Shown here piece by piece: positions 12,001 through 21,708 of a DNA stretch of 64,000 nt. The position numbers and the translations under genes are program-made. Under the pieces are notes generated by a model. The model saw only the letters and a program-made list of their open reading frames with translations, ran no database searches and was not told the DNA's origin. Position 1 is the first letter of the stretch. The number at the start of each line of letters is the position of its first letter. Source of the DNA: Caecitellus pseudoparvulus (taxonomy: Eukaryota; Bigyra: Bicosoecida); assembly GCA_965644315.1 (NCBI GenBank), contig CBFFRQ010000068.1:372001-436000 (forward strand). Reading direction: 5' to 3'.

Positions 12001-14518
12001 AGGGGCCCGGCGAACTCACCCTGGCCCTGCGTACCCTGGCCCGGTCCGAGGCCGCGCTGGGGTACGGCCTGCCCTGCCACGGGCACGCGAGTTCGGGGGC
12101 GGGTCCAAATTCCGCAAGTGGACCCGGCGTCGCGCGGGCCCTGGTGGGGTACGGCGGTGCAGGGCTGGCGGATGCGGCGCTGTCCCTGGGGCTCGTGGGG
12201 GGGGGGGGTGCGTCCCCTCCGGGAGGGGGGACCGGCCTGGGCGGTGCTGGCACCGGCCTAGGGTTCCTGACCCCGCCCTCAGCCGGCCGGGGGACCGACC
12301 CCCGCGCCCACGCCGCCCACCGACGCCTCCTGACGCAGCTCTCCCGCACCTGCCTCGCCTACCACATGCTGGACGTATCCCGGCCCTGGCACCACTGCAT
12401 CTCCGCCCTGCCTGCCGGACACCGGGTCCTGGTGGCACAGCGGTCCCCGGACGGCGAGGCGTTGGTGGTGGCGGTGCTGTGGCGCAGGGCGGGCCCAGAG
12501 GAGGGTGACTCGCACGATGGCCTGGATGGGCCCACCTCCCGCGGCCTGGCCAGCGTCGTCCACAGGGTGGCCCTGGACCCCGCCGCACGCCAGGAACTCG
12601 CGCGCCTGGCTGCCGACTGTGCTGCGTTTCGAAACGCATCCCCACGCCAAGTGCAGCCCCTGGACGGCGCGGCGGGGCGGTGGGCCGATGCCTTGGCCGT
12701 AGCACCCCCCACTGCGCCCAGTGCTGAGGGGGTGACGCTGGACCTGGTCAGGGGTGTGACACCAGCGGAGGAGGGGGAGGGGGAGGGGGGTCCGACCCCC
12801 CCCGTCCTGCAGGCGTGCGTGCCCAGCCTGCACCCCCTGACGGCTGGCCCACCCCCCCCCGATGCGGTGGGGGTGGACCCCCTCTCCGGGGCCCCCCTCC
12901 TCCCCTCCCAGCGCGACACCGCCGCCCTGCATGCAGCGGGGGCGGACACGTCCCCCGGCGTGCCCTGCCCCCGCCCCCGCCCCGCTGGAGGGGGGGTGTT
13001 CCCCGCCCCCGGGTCCCCCCTCCCTGACCCCGCCGAGGACACCCTGGCCGCCCTCCTGCGGCGGTGCGGAGCACTCCTGGACCCCGCCCTGGCCGGACCC
13101 AGCGCACCCCACATCCAGGCAGCCCTGGCCGGACCCGCCCCCGTCCTCCTGCTGCTGGACCCCACCCTGGTGGACCTGCCTTGGGAGGGCCTGCCCGTCC
13201 TGGCCCACGCCAGTGCCATTGTGCGGGACTTCTCCCTGGCCTTCCTGGCCAACCGGGCAGCGGCGCAGGCCACGGCGCGGCATGCGGATGGCGTGCGACC
13301 CCCCCTCAGCCTGGCGCCCAGCCCCCCCTCAGCAGGGGCCATGCTGCCGGGGGTGGGCCCACCCCCGGCCGAGGGGGACACGACCCCCCTCGCCATGGAT
13401 GGGCCCACCCCCATCCCCGGATCCAGGGTGTTGTACGTGATGGACCCGCTGGGGGAGGATGCCGTGCCAGGGGCATGGGATGGGGGGGCGGGGTCTCCCC
13501 CACCACCCCCCCCCACACCCCCTCCTCATCCGGCAAGCGCAAGGGAGGGGGGGGCAAGGACAGGGCGAGTCGGGCGCCGTCTGTGGCGTCGGGGGAGGGG
13601 GAGGAGGCGGATGCCACCCTCCCTCCACCCCCCCTGCCCGCCCAGGGCGGACGGCACTCCATCACAGCCCAATTCCACGCCAGCATCCGGCGGCAGCGGG
13701 ACGTGGCGCCATGGGCCGCGGCATGGGCCGGTGTTGCCGGCAGCGCCGCTGCACCCTCCTCCGCCCAGTGGCTGGGCATGCTGACCCGGGGTAAGCTGCA
13801 GGACCTGACCCAGCCCGATGTGGGGGCGGCGGGGGTGGATGTGGGGGGGGATGGCGGGCACTCCGCAGGGGGCAGTGTCCCCCGCAGCGCCCTGCTGTAC
13901 GCTGGGCCCACCCCCCTCATGCAGGTCCTACAGCCTGAGCTGCTGGTGGGCGCTGATGCGCGCGTGACGGGCATGGTGGTGCTGGGTGACCGCACCTGCA
14001 CAGACACCAGCTTCGCCGCTGAGGCGCGCCGGCGCAACGCCCAGGGCCCCGCCCGGCGCGACCTTGCATCGCCCTACGGCACAGCTGCCTTGCTGTCCCT
14101 CGCAGGCGTCGGCGCCGTGGCCTGCCACACCTGGGGTGCTTCCACTGCTGCGGCGGTGCAGTTGCTGGCAGCGGCAGTGCAGGTGCGGGGGGCTGCGGCA
14201 CACGACACGCCGCAGGCGCCGCCCACCTCTCGCCGCAGTCCAAAATCGCCAAAACGGCCCTCTTCCGCTGCATCCCGCGCCTCCCACGCGCCGTCGCCGG
14301 GCGGGGACGTGCAGGGGCTGGCAGGGGCGTACTTGGCTCACAGCCCGTACGTTTCGTTGGCACGTGCACTGCGCGCCGACAGCGGTGCCACTTCCACGGT
14401 GGACGCTGGCACCGCCTCACCCCTGCGCATCACACCCAAGCGACGAGTGCGCTTCAACAATGTCGTGTATGGCCTGCCCACCGTCACCATGGTGCAGGGC
14501 GAGGCGGCGGCGCAGTAG
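20..14518 (+). CDS. CFAP46: CFAP46-like central-apparatus TPR protein
   Basis: Giant ciliary protein of the C1d projection of the central microtubule pair (family knowledge). Exon 1 (20-262) starts at the first ATG and joins phase 0 across a GTGCGT intron (263-407) to a segment whose LIYNASVFHWYAMRPLF motif closely resembles the vertebrate CFAP46 N-terminus. The rest is Ala/Leu-rich TPR-like helices ending in a region with a CHAT-like LPWEG motif (about 13180) and a stop at 14516. The product would be about 4,780 residues, against about 2,700 in human. The excess is mostly Gly/Pro/Ser linkers coded by G-run/C-run tracts. The open frame changes five times, near 1190-1250, 4430-4640, 5430-5470, 11970-12000 and 13480-13550, each in a G/C-homopolymer region. 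No GT-AG intron I tested removes the four I examined closely, so consensus errors in homopolymers are likely. Identity is firm for the N-terminus; the full model is less sure. Confidence 0.85.
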
Positions 14519-14703
14519 GTGCGTTGCCGCCGTGGCTCCCTCACGAAACGCCAACGCAGCGCGCCACGCAATGCATTCCTTCAAGGGACACGCGAGGCGC
14601 TCCAGCAGGTGGAAGAGGGGCCTGTCCAGTGTTTCACTTTGCCCCCTGCTGCTGCACAGCGCACCCTGCAACGCTTGCCGCGTGCGTGCTGCAGTGAGTC
14701 AGT

Positions 14704-16203
14704 TCACTGCGTTGCGCAGTCCCCCGCGACGTCGTCAGCTGTGCAGCGCTCCTGCACTGCCTGCAGCGCCTGGCGCACGCGCTGCAGGGTGCCCTGCTGT
14801 TCTCCCTGCCCGCTGCCCCTTCCAGCCCCGCTGCCGCCGTACAGACGCGACAGCACCGCAGTGGCCAATGCATCCGCTGCACCCGCCAAATCCGCCCCCT
14901 CGTCAGTGTGTCCCGTGCTGTCAGCACCGCCCCCCAACGAATCTGCAGAAACGCCCAAGGCTTCAACTGGAGGGCCGTCACCCCTTGCCAGCGTCTGCAC
15001 CATGCCCTCCAGCTCCGCCACGCGCGCCTCCAGCGTGGCGATGCGTGCCGTGGCAGTTTCCGCAGCAGCCCGCGCCGCAGCACGGGAAGCCTCCAACTCC
15101 TCCTGCACTGCGCGCAGGCGCTCCTCTGTGGCAGCCAAGTCCGCCTCTGTGTTGCGCACAGTGGCCACCGCCCTGGCATCCTGCTTCCGCGCCTGCATCT
15201 CGTCAAACAACGCTGCCTTCAGGCGCGCAACCTCCCCCTCCAACTGCGCACGTTGCGCCGCGCCAGCCTCCGCCGCCGACGCCGCTGACGCCAGCCGCGC
15301 CTGCAGAGCTTCGATTTGCTTGTTTTGTGCCGAGGAGGTGGCTTCCCGCCCCGCCGTCGCGGCATCCGTCGCTGCTACGTGGCTGCGCAGTCGGTCCAGC
15401 GAACCCAAACACCGCGACAGTGCGCCTGCCAGGCGGGAACTCTCGTCCTCCAGCTCCCGCGCCCGGCGCTGCTCTGCAGAGAGGGCTTCGCCTGTGGACG
15501 CCAGTTGGCGCTCCAGCTCGTCGCACTGCCGCTGCAGGGCCCGTGTGGAGGCCTGCGCCGTCTCCAGCTGTGACTTGCAGTCTGCAGCTGCACCACGCTC
15601 GGCCGCAGCCGCCTCCTCAGCCGCCTGCACCCGCTCACACGCCTCTGCCGTCGTCGTCCGCAGCGCGCCCTTCAGCTTTCGCACCTGGTCTTGCAGGGCC
15701 TGCACCTCCATCAGCCGCCGCGGTGCAAGGCCCCCCCGCAGCGTCTCCAACTCCACAGCCTGCACGCGCAGCGTTTCTTCCCGCCGCTCCAGCACCTCCC
15801 GCAGCGACGCCAGCTCAGTCACGTTGCTGCTTTGCAGCTCCATGATCTGCAACTCATGCTCTGCGACTGTGCGCTCCAGGTACTTTACGTACTTGGCTTG
15901 CGCCTGTGCAGGCACAGGCGGCGCCTCTCCAGCCATGCCAGTGTGCACCAATTTCCGCACAATTTGAACGGTCCCGGCAGCAGCGCTGCGGCACAGGGAT
16001 GAGCCCTGCACACCGGCGACACTGGCCCCTGTGCTGGAGAGGCTCATCAGTGTCCACGCCGCGGGACGTATATGCTGAATTTTGCGTGGAAGACGCCCTT
16101 GTGTTAAGAAACAAGACTCGCTCGTCGACCACTGCGAGTTGGGATCTTCGTCTACAAGCCCAAAGCGGTAATCGTGGCCCTGCAGCTGTATCTTCTGACA
16201 CAC
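14704..16203 (-). CDS. Long coiled-coil protein, family not recognised
   Basis: An uninterrupted frame of up to 499 codons. The N-terminal 90 residues have no clear fold. From about residue 95 (KYVKYLERTVAEHELQIMEL) to about 415 the sequence is almost continuous heptad-like coiled coil rich in Ala, Glu, Arg and Leu; the C-terminal 80 residues are Gly/Ser-rich. Three in-frame ATGs are possible: 16203, 16047 and 15936. The last begins MAGEAPPVP just before the coil and is the most conservative choice. The gene is convergent with CFAP46 (185 bp apart) and divergent from TRM6, whose ATG is 147 bp from the longest start. A structural role in cilia or cytoskeleton is possible but only a guess from its neighbours. 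No catalytic motif is visible. Confidence 0.7.
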   Translation of the reverse strand: MCQKIQLQGHDYRFGLVDEDPNSQWSTSESCFLTQGRLPRKIQHIRPAAWTLMSLSSTGASVAGVQGSSLCRSAAAGTVQIVRKLVHTGMAGEAPPVPAQAQAKYVKYLERTVAEHELQIMELQSSNVTELASLREVLERREETLRVQAVELETLRGGLAPRRLMEVQALQDQVRKLKGALRTTTAEACERVQAAEEAAAAERGAAADCKSQLETAQASTRALQRQCDELERQLASTGEALSAEQRRARELEDESSRLAGALSRCLGSLDRLRSHVAATDAATAGREATSSAQNKQIEALQARLASAASAAEAGAAQRAQLEGEVARLKAALFDEMQARKQDARAVATVRNTEADLAATEERLRAVQEELEASRAAARAAAETATARIATLEARVAELEGMVQTLARGDGPPVEALGVSADSLGGGADSTGHTDEGADLAGAADALATAVLSRLYGGSGAGRGSGQGEQQGTLQRVRQALQAVQERCTADDVAGDCATQ

Positions 16204-16350
16204 ATTCCACAGCCCCAGCCCACCAACTGCAACACCCCCCCCACTCAGTGCTGTGGGCCCATTCCCCTCTCACGTCTCCCCCGCAGCGCCTGCCGAGCCA
16301 GCTCGTGACACAGACGCTCGTCTCGCTGCTCCCCACAGCACGCGTCACCC

Positions 16351-18020
16351 ATGGCCGCGCTGCAGGAGGGCGACTCGGTCATGCTGGAGTGCAGCGACGA
16401 GGCAGTGGCCCAGACGCGCCTGCAGAAGGGCAGGTGCGGCACCTGCGGGGCGGTGGCACGCTGCCTGGCGCGACGCAGCACGCCAAGCGCCCACTCGCCT
16501 GCGCAGGTCTGTGAAGCTTTTCCGGCAGCAGGTGGACCACGCCGTGTTCATGGGCCTGCCTGACGGCGCCATCATCGACATTTCTGGACCCGAGCCAGTA
16601 CAGGTGACGGACGGCCTGCTGCCGCCCATGGAGGACCTGTGTAAGGCTGCGCGGCTTGGGCGAACAATTTCCGCAGGCAGCCCCCCCACGCGCTGCCCCC
16701 CCACGCCCTGCACAGTGGGCCCCGCCGCCAGCGACGCCAGCGGCGACCCAGGGCACGACAACAGCACGTATGTGGACGACAATTCCGCGCAGGGCCTGTC
16801 CGTGGGGGAGATCCGCACCCTGCAGCACCGGGGCGTGACTGGCGCCGCGCTCATCCGGCACATCGCCAGCACCTCCGCCACCTTCGCCCAGCGGTCGCTG
16901 TACTCCAAGGAGAAGTGGATCAAGGTGAAGCAGCGGCGGTACATGCGGCGCGTGAAGGTGACGCGCCTGACCGCCCGTACCATGTGTGCGTACGTGGGGC
17001 ACCCCCGCGTGGAGCTCAAGGGGCGCCCTTGGACCCTGCGCCTGGACGCCCTGTCGCAAATGCTCATCTTCAGCGGCGTGACGGCGGGCAGCAAGGCGCT
17101 GGTGCTGGACGACACGGCAGGGCAGTTGACGGGGGCCCTCGCGGAGCGCATGGGGTGTGAGGGGGCCCTCCTGCTAGCGTACCCGGGCAGCAGGGGGGGG
17201 GCCCAGGACCAGGTGCTGCGGTGGTACAACCTGCCTGCGCCACTGGACAGGTTCATCCTGCAGCTGCCGCTGGAGGAGCTGGCGGCGGGGGTGGATGGGG
17301 TGGAGGTGGGGGGGGGGGCGCCCCCCCCCACACCACCCATGCCGCTGCCCCCCCCACGACACCCCCTGGCCCGCCTGGACTTCCTGCCCACCATCATCCG
17401 CCCCAAGGACTGCTTGTACGTGACGGGGGGCGGGGGGAGGCGCCCTCCCCTGCACCCAGCTCTGCAGACACCCCTGGAGGGGGGAGGAGGGGCGTGTGGG
17501 GGGGGTCAAGCGCCCCAGGGATGACCCCGCGGGGGGGGGTGGGCCCATGCCCCCCCTGCGCGCCCTGAAGCAGTCGCGGCGACTGAGCGCCCCCCACGCC
17601 CGGGGCGCCCTGCGTTCCGGCATGGACTGCCTTGTTCTGGCTGCCAAGCACGACGTCACCAGCACGCTGCTGGCGCTGCTGCGGTGGGTGGTGCCAGGGC
17701 GACCTTTCGTCGTGTTTCACTGGGACATCCACGTCCTGCACCGGGCGTACACGGCCCTCATGTCCCTGGAGGTGGCCCGCTGCATGCACGTGTTCGAGAT
17801 GTGGAGCCGGGAGTACCAAATGCTGCCCAACCGCAGCCACCCCGCCATGAACATGGACGGCGCGTCTGGATTCCTGCTCACAGGCACGGTGGTGGCCAAC
17901 GCCTACATGCAGTGCAAGCCGGAACACGCCCTGCCTGCACCGCAGGCTGGGGGGGACGCCGGTGTTCCGGTTGGCGCCGCCGCCGCATCCCGGGCGCCGG
18001 CCGTCGCTTCGCCAGCGTGA
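16351..18020 (+). CDS. TRM6: tRNA (adenine-58-N1) methyltransferase non-catalytic subunit TRM6
   Basis: Partner of TRM61 in the nuclear complex that makes m1A58 in tRNA; TRM6 itself lacks the catalytic S-adenosylmethionine site (family knowledge). Exon 1 (16351-16433) codes MAALQEGDSVML and joins in phase 2 over a 73-nt intron (16434-16506) to SVKLFRQQVDHAVF. Recognisable TRM6 blocks follow: VDDNSAQGLSVGEIRTL, a SATF...EKWIKVKQRRY basic block, and a C-terminal GMDCLVLAAKHDVTSTLLALL...RPFVVF...SREYQMLPNRSHP block. The frame changes between 17410 and 17520 in a G-rich stretch. A 52-nt GTACGT...CTGCAG intron at 17416-17467 would restore it, but a homopolymer error is an alternative. The stop is at 18018-18020. 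The C-terminal tail after NAYMQCK is Ala/Pro-rich. Confidence 0.92.
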
Positions 18021-18430
18021 GCCTTCCCGCGCCACGTGCGACGAAGACACAATTTACATGCGACTGCTGTGCCTGCCCCGCCTCGATCAGGGTGTTTGCC
18101 GTGGCCATGCCGATTTGCCACGTCTTGCTTGCAGCCCTGCCAGCACAGCGTGCACCTAGGTGCGGCGTGTGTGGAGCACCACACGCCCTCGCAGCCCAAG
18201 TGATCCACAGCCGGCGTACCCGCAAATACTTGCGTGCGGGGGTGCACCTCACAACCCTCGCGCCAAATCAGAACGCCCAACTTAGTGGCACACGCACCAG
18301 TGTCTGCGGGTGCCGCTGACGCGTGCGCGATCGTGTGCAAGCGGCTGCTTGGTTGCCGAGCGGAATTTGCGCCGCAGCCCTCGCAGCGCAGCTGTTGGCC
18401 TGCACGCAGCAGCAAGCACTGCACAGCACC
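18021..18430. other. Intergenic region upstream of the MscS channel
   Basis: About 410 bp between the TRM6 stop and the chosen MscS start. It is less G-run-rich than the flanking genes. I see no tRNA cloverleaf, no conserved ORF and no repeat array. An in-frame ATG at 18323 would add 36 residues to the channel, but that stretch is not membrane-like or conserved-looking, so I treat it as 5' untranslated sequence and promoter. Confidence 0.5.
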
Positions 18431-21400
18431 ATGAGTACGCACAGCGTGCACAACAACCACCACTACCGCCACCACACTGTGCGGCACCATGAGACGAGCG
18501 AGGAGGAGGAGGAGACCACCTTCTGCGCCAGCTGCTGGCCGAGCACCACTCGCTACGCTCACGCTGCCATCTGCGGCAAGCACGCTGCGTGGGTCACCTT
18601 CGCCCTCCTGGGAGCAGCTCTACTGGGCATCGCAGGCGCAGTGCTGGAGCAGTCCTTCGACCGCTCGGAGGACTTCGCGAGCCCCCTGCGGTTCACCGTT
18701 GCGGAAACTGGTGCCAAGGGGCACCTCTGGTCGGTGTGCTATGCGCTGGCCATTGCACTGGCGCTGTACCCCCTCGCCCGAGCGGTGTCCCACATGTTCC
18801 TGGACCTGCTGCGCCTGCCCCTCTTCACCAGCTGGTACGTCGTCATCCTGTACGTGGAGGCGTGGGAGAACGGCCCCCTCACGACGCTGCTGTGGGGCGT
18901 GGCGGTGCACGAAGTGGCCCTCAAGCACTCCGGCCTGCCCGCCCTGGGCCTCATCTCCACCCGCATCCTCATCGCCCTGGTCGTCGCGGGTGTCGCGGAC
19001 GGCCTCAAAAACGTCGTCGTCGCCGCACTGCACGGCCGTGCCATCGTGGAGCAGTTCACCGCCAAAGTGCAAAGCGCCATTCAGCGCCTGGTGCTGCTGC
19101 AGAACTTCTCCACGGCGGCGGTGGGGCTGGCACGCCAGCGCAAGGCGTTACTCGCGCGTTTCATGGCTGCGCAGGAGGAGGGCGCCGCCGCCGCCGCGGG
19201 CGATGACTCTGAGCCGCAACGCAGCACGTCCTCTGGGCCCATCACCCTGGAAGGCGACGCGCCCATCGACCAATTCGCGCCACAGGTGGCTGTGGTGGCT
19301 GACCTGGAGGCGCCCCCCCCCACGGGCCCACCAGGGGCCCTCCCCGCGGCACCCACGGCAGGCAGTGGCGGCGGCGCACCTGGGCCCACACCCCGCACGG
19401 TGGTGGCGCCACCCTCCGCCCTGCTGTCCACCCAGACCTCCTCCGCTGACCTGCTGATGGACCACCCCAACACGCTGGCCATCACAGACAGCGACGGCAT
19501 CATGCGCCTGGCCCACCTGCCCAGCGAGGGGGGGGGCACCCTGCGCCGCCGACCCCCCCCCCGCGACGCCGCGGCGGCGGTGTCCCTCCCTGCGCGCCCC
19601 AGCGACGTGTCCCCCACCCCGGTGGAGTTCTCGGGCGCGGAGGCCATCGTAGTGGGGGATGGGGGGGGTCCCGAGGTCACCTCCTCCCCCACCCCTGACG
19701 TGGATGTCGCTGACCTCCGCGACTTCGAAGGGGAGGAGGACGGCTACTTCGTCCTGGCGCAGTACATCGAGGCAGGCAAGTTCTCCCTGTTCAGCGGGCG
19801 CGGCCGCGTCGTCAACGTGCGCAACCCGCAGCACGCGAAACGCATCATGAACGGGCTGTTCTCGGCCCTGGACATCACCAACTCCAACCACATCACCCGG
19901 GAGCAGCTGTCCTGGGGGGGGGATGGGTGGGACACCCCCCTGGGCCCAGGGTGGTCCGAGGAGTCTGTGGAGGGCGCCTTCACCACCCTGGGCATGGCCA
20001 ACGGCGTGTCCTTCAGCAGGGAGGATCTGCTGCGTTTCACGGAGTCCGCCGTGGGGGACTTCTTCTCCATGCGGGGGACGCTGTCCACGTACTCTGCCGT
20101 GACGGAAGCCATCCGCCTCATCGCGGGGGGCGTGTACTACATCGCCATGCTGGCGTTCATCCTAGTGCTGTTCCAAATCGAAGTCAGCACGGTGCTGCTG
20201 AGCCTGGGCACACTGCTGGTGTCGGTGTCCTTTGCCATCGGGCAACCTGCCTCCCGCATGGCGGAGGCGCTGCTGTTCCTACTGGTGACGCAGCCGTTCG
20301 ACGTGGGGGACCGGGTGCGGGTGGACGGCGGCGCCGCCATGTACGTCCGGCACATCGACATCTACACCACCACCTTCCAGCGCCTGGACGGCACGCTCGT
20401 CACGCTGGCCAACCACATCCTGTCCGCGTCGGAGGTGCGCAACGAGAAGCGGGGGGGGTACTCCGTGCACGAGATCAACTTGAACATCGCCCTGGACACG
20501 ACGCCCCAACAACTGGAGCGCCTGAACGCAGAGGTGGTGTCGTACGTCCGTGCCCGCCCCTCCAGCTGGGTAAGCGGCGTCATTGAGTGCTACATCTACT
20601 CTGCCGACCCCGCCCGCAACTCCATGCTGGTGTCCTTCTGGCTCAAGCACCGCCTGAGCTTCCAGCAGGTGCTGCGGGTGTTCGGGGACAAGTCCGCCTT
20701 CATCCTCTTCCTCCTGCGCACCATGAAGCAACTGGGCATCCAGTACAGCATGCCCCACCAGCCGGTGGACCTGGTGGGGAACGGCGTGCGCCCACCCTCC
20801 GCACTGCCCCTGGCCAACCTGCCAGCGACGGGGCACCCGGAACAGCCAATGGACCAGTCTGGACCACCCACTGTTCTCAGTGGCCCTGCTCCAGTGCTGC
20901 TGCCCACCAGCTTGGGCATGGGGCCCACCTCCAGCTCCGGGGTGGTGCCCCCCCTGCCCCGCAAGCATGCGGAGAATTTCCCAGACATCATGCTGGGCAG
21001 CATCGCCACCCTGTGGCGCAAGGACGCCAAGAAGTTCGGCGTGCCGCGGTCAGACTCGGACGGCTCCCTCAGCACCATGGGTGGCCGGGAGGGGGGCATG
21101 CCGACGGCCGCGGAGGGGGGGGGTGCCGACGAGCAGGGGGGGCGAGGTGGTCTGCGCCAGCGGGGGGCGGCGCAGGCGCACCGCGGCGTGAGCCCCCCGC
21201 CCCTGCCTGCCGGGCGCACCCTGTCCGACTCACACCAGGGCCGCGGCCCCAAGAAGATCAGCCTGACGCACATGGTGCCGCACTTTGCCGGCATCTCCTT
21301 CGCGCCGCGCCCCGAGTCGGGCTCCCTGCCGCGGGAGACGTCCTTCGGCAGCCAGAGCCGGCGCAAGGGGCGCAAGGTGCGCGTCATCCAGGAGGAGGAG

Positions 21401-21553
21401 GTGCGCAAGTCCAGCAGTGCGGGGGACTTGGCTGGCATGGCGGCGGCGGCGCCACCACGCCATCGGGGGCGCGCTTCGCCGCACTTGCCAGGGTCGCTGC
21501 AGGGCCACGGGGGCAGCCACAGCTCCCTGGCAAAAGTCACAAAATCCAAGTAA
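18431..21553 (+). CDS. MscS-type mechanosensitive channel with EF-hand-like segment
   Basis: Predicted membrane-tension-gated channel of the eukaryotic MscS/MSL class, about 1,040 residues from the ATG at 18431. The His-rich N-terminus ends in a run of Glu. Several hydrophobic segments follow (AAWVTFALLGAALLG, VCYALAIALALYPLA, TSWYVVILYVEAWE, ILIALVVAGVADGL), then a low-complexity linker. Around residue 473 a segment (SALDITNSNHITREQLS) resembles a degenerate EF-hand, as in fungal Msy1/Msy2-type channels. Residues about 576-776 hold the pore helix and beta domain (LLVSVSFAIGQPASRM, LVTQPFDVGDRVRVDG). The C-terminal 250 residues are basic, Ser/Gly/Pro-rich and unstructured, with several G-run inserts. 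The subcellular membrane cannot be told; plasma membrane, ER or contractile vacuole are all possible. Single exon. Confidence 0.92.
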   Translation: MSTHSVHNNHHYRHHTVRHHETSEEEEETTFCASCWPSTTRYAHAAICGKHAAWVTFALLGAALLGIAGAVLEQSFDRSEDFASPLRFTVAETGAKGHLWSVCYALAIALALYPLARAVSHMFLDLLRLPLFTSWYVVILYVEAWENGPLTTLLWGVAVHEVALKHSGLPALGLISTRILIALVVAGVADGLKNVVVAALHGRAIVEQFTAKVQSAIQRLVLLQNFSTAAVGLARQRKALLARFMAAQEEGAAAAAGDDSEPQRSTSSGPITLEGDAPIDQFAPQVAVVADLEAPPPTGPPGALPAAPTAGSGGGAPGPTPRTVVAPPSALLSTQTSSADLLMDHPNTLAITDSDGIMRLAHLPSEGGGTLRRRPPPRDAAAAVSLPARPSDVSPTPVEFSGAEAIVVGDGGGPEVTSSPTPDVDVADLRDFEGEEDGYFVLAQYIEAGKFSLFSGRGRVVNVRNPQHAKRIMNGLFSALDITNSNHITREQLSWGGDGWDTPLGPGWSEESVEGAFTTLGMANGVSFSREDLLRFTESAVGDFFSMRGTLSTYSAVTEAIRLIAGGVYYIAMLAFILVLFQIEVSTVLLSLGTLLVSVSFAIGQPASRMAEALLFLLVTQPFDVGDRVRVDGGAAMYVRHIDIYTTTFQRLDGTLVTLANHILSASEVRNEKRGGYSVHEINLNIALDTTPQQLERLNAEVVSYVRARPSSWVSGVIECYIYSADPARNSMLVSFWLKHRLSFQQVLRVFGDKSAFILFLLRTMKQLGIQYSMPHQPVDLVGNGVRPPSALPLANLPATGHPEQPMDQSGPPTVLSGPAPVLLPTSLGMGPTSSSGVVPPLPRKHAENFPDIMLGSIATLWRKDAKKFGVPRSDSDGSLSTMGGREGGMPTAAEGGGADEQGGRGGLRQRGAAQAHRGVSPPPLPAGRTLSDSHQGRGPKKISLTHMVPHFAGISFAPRPESGSLPRETSFGSQSRRKGRKVRVIQEEEVRKSSSAGDLAGMAAAAPPRHRGRASPHLPGSLQGHGGSHSSLAKVTKSK

Positions 21554-21708
21554 TGCAATGGGTTTTGCCACGTGCAGCGTGCTTGTGTGGCTGAGTGTGC
21601 AGCACCGCGACAGTGCTTGAGGTCTGGACTTGTGCGTGGGAGTTACCTGGGCTGCGTCGGCGCCCGGCGCTGGGCATTCACGCTTGAACGGCACCAGCCC
21701 TGTACTAC

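Noticed and set aside
18021-18430. Possible tRNA or snRNA in the gap before the MscS gene
   Set aside because: No T-loop-like GGTTCGA box, cloverleaf pairing or Sm site could be found by eye.
18323-18430. Upstream ATG extending the MscS protein by 36 residues
   Set aside because: The added sequence shows no targeting signal or conservation cue; the ATG at 18431 begins the charged His/Glu N-terminus.
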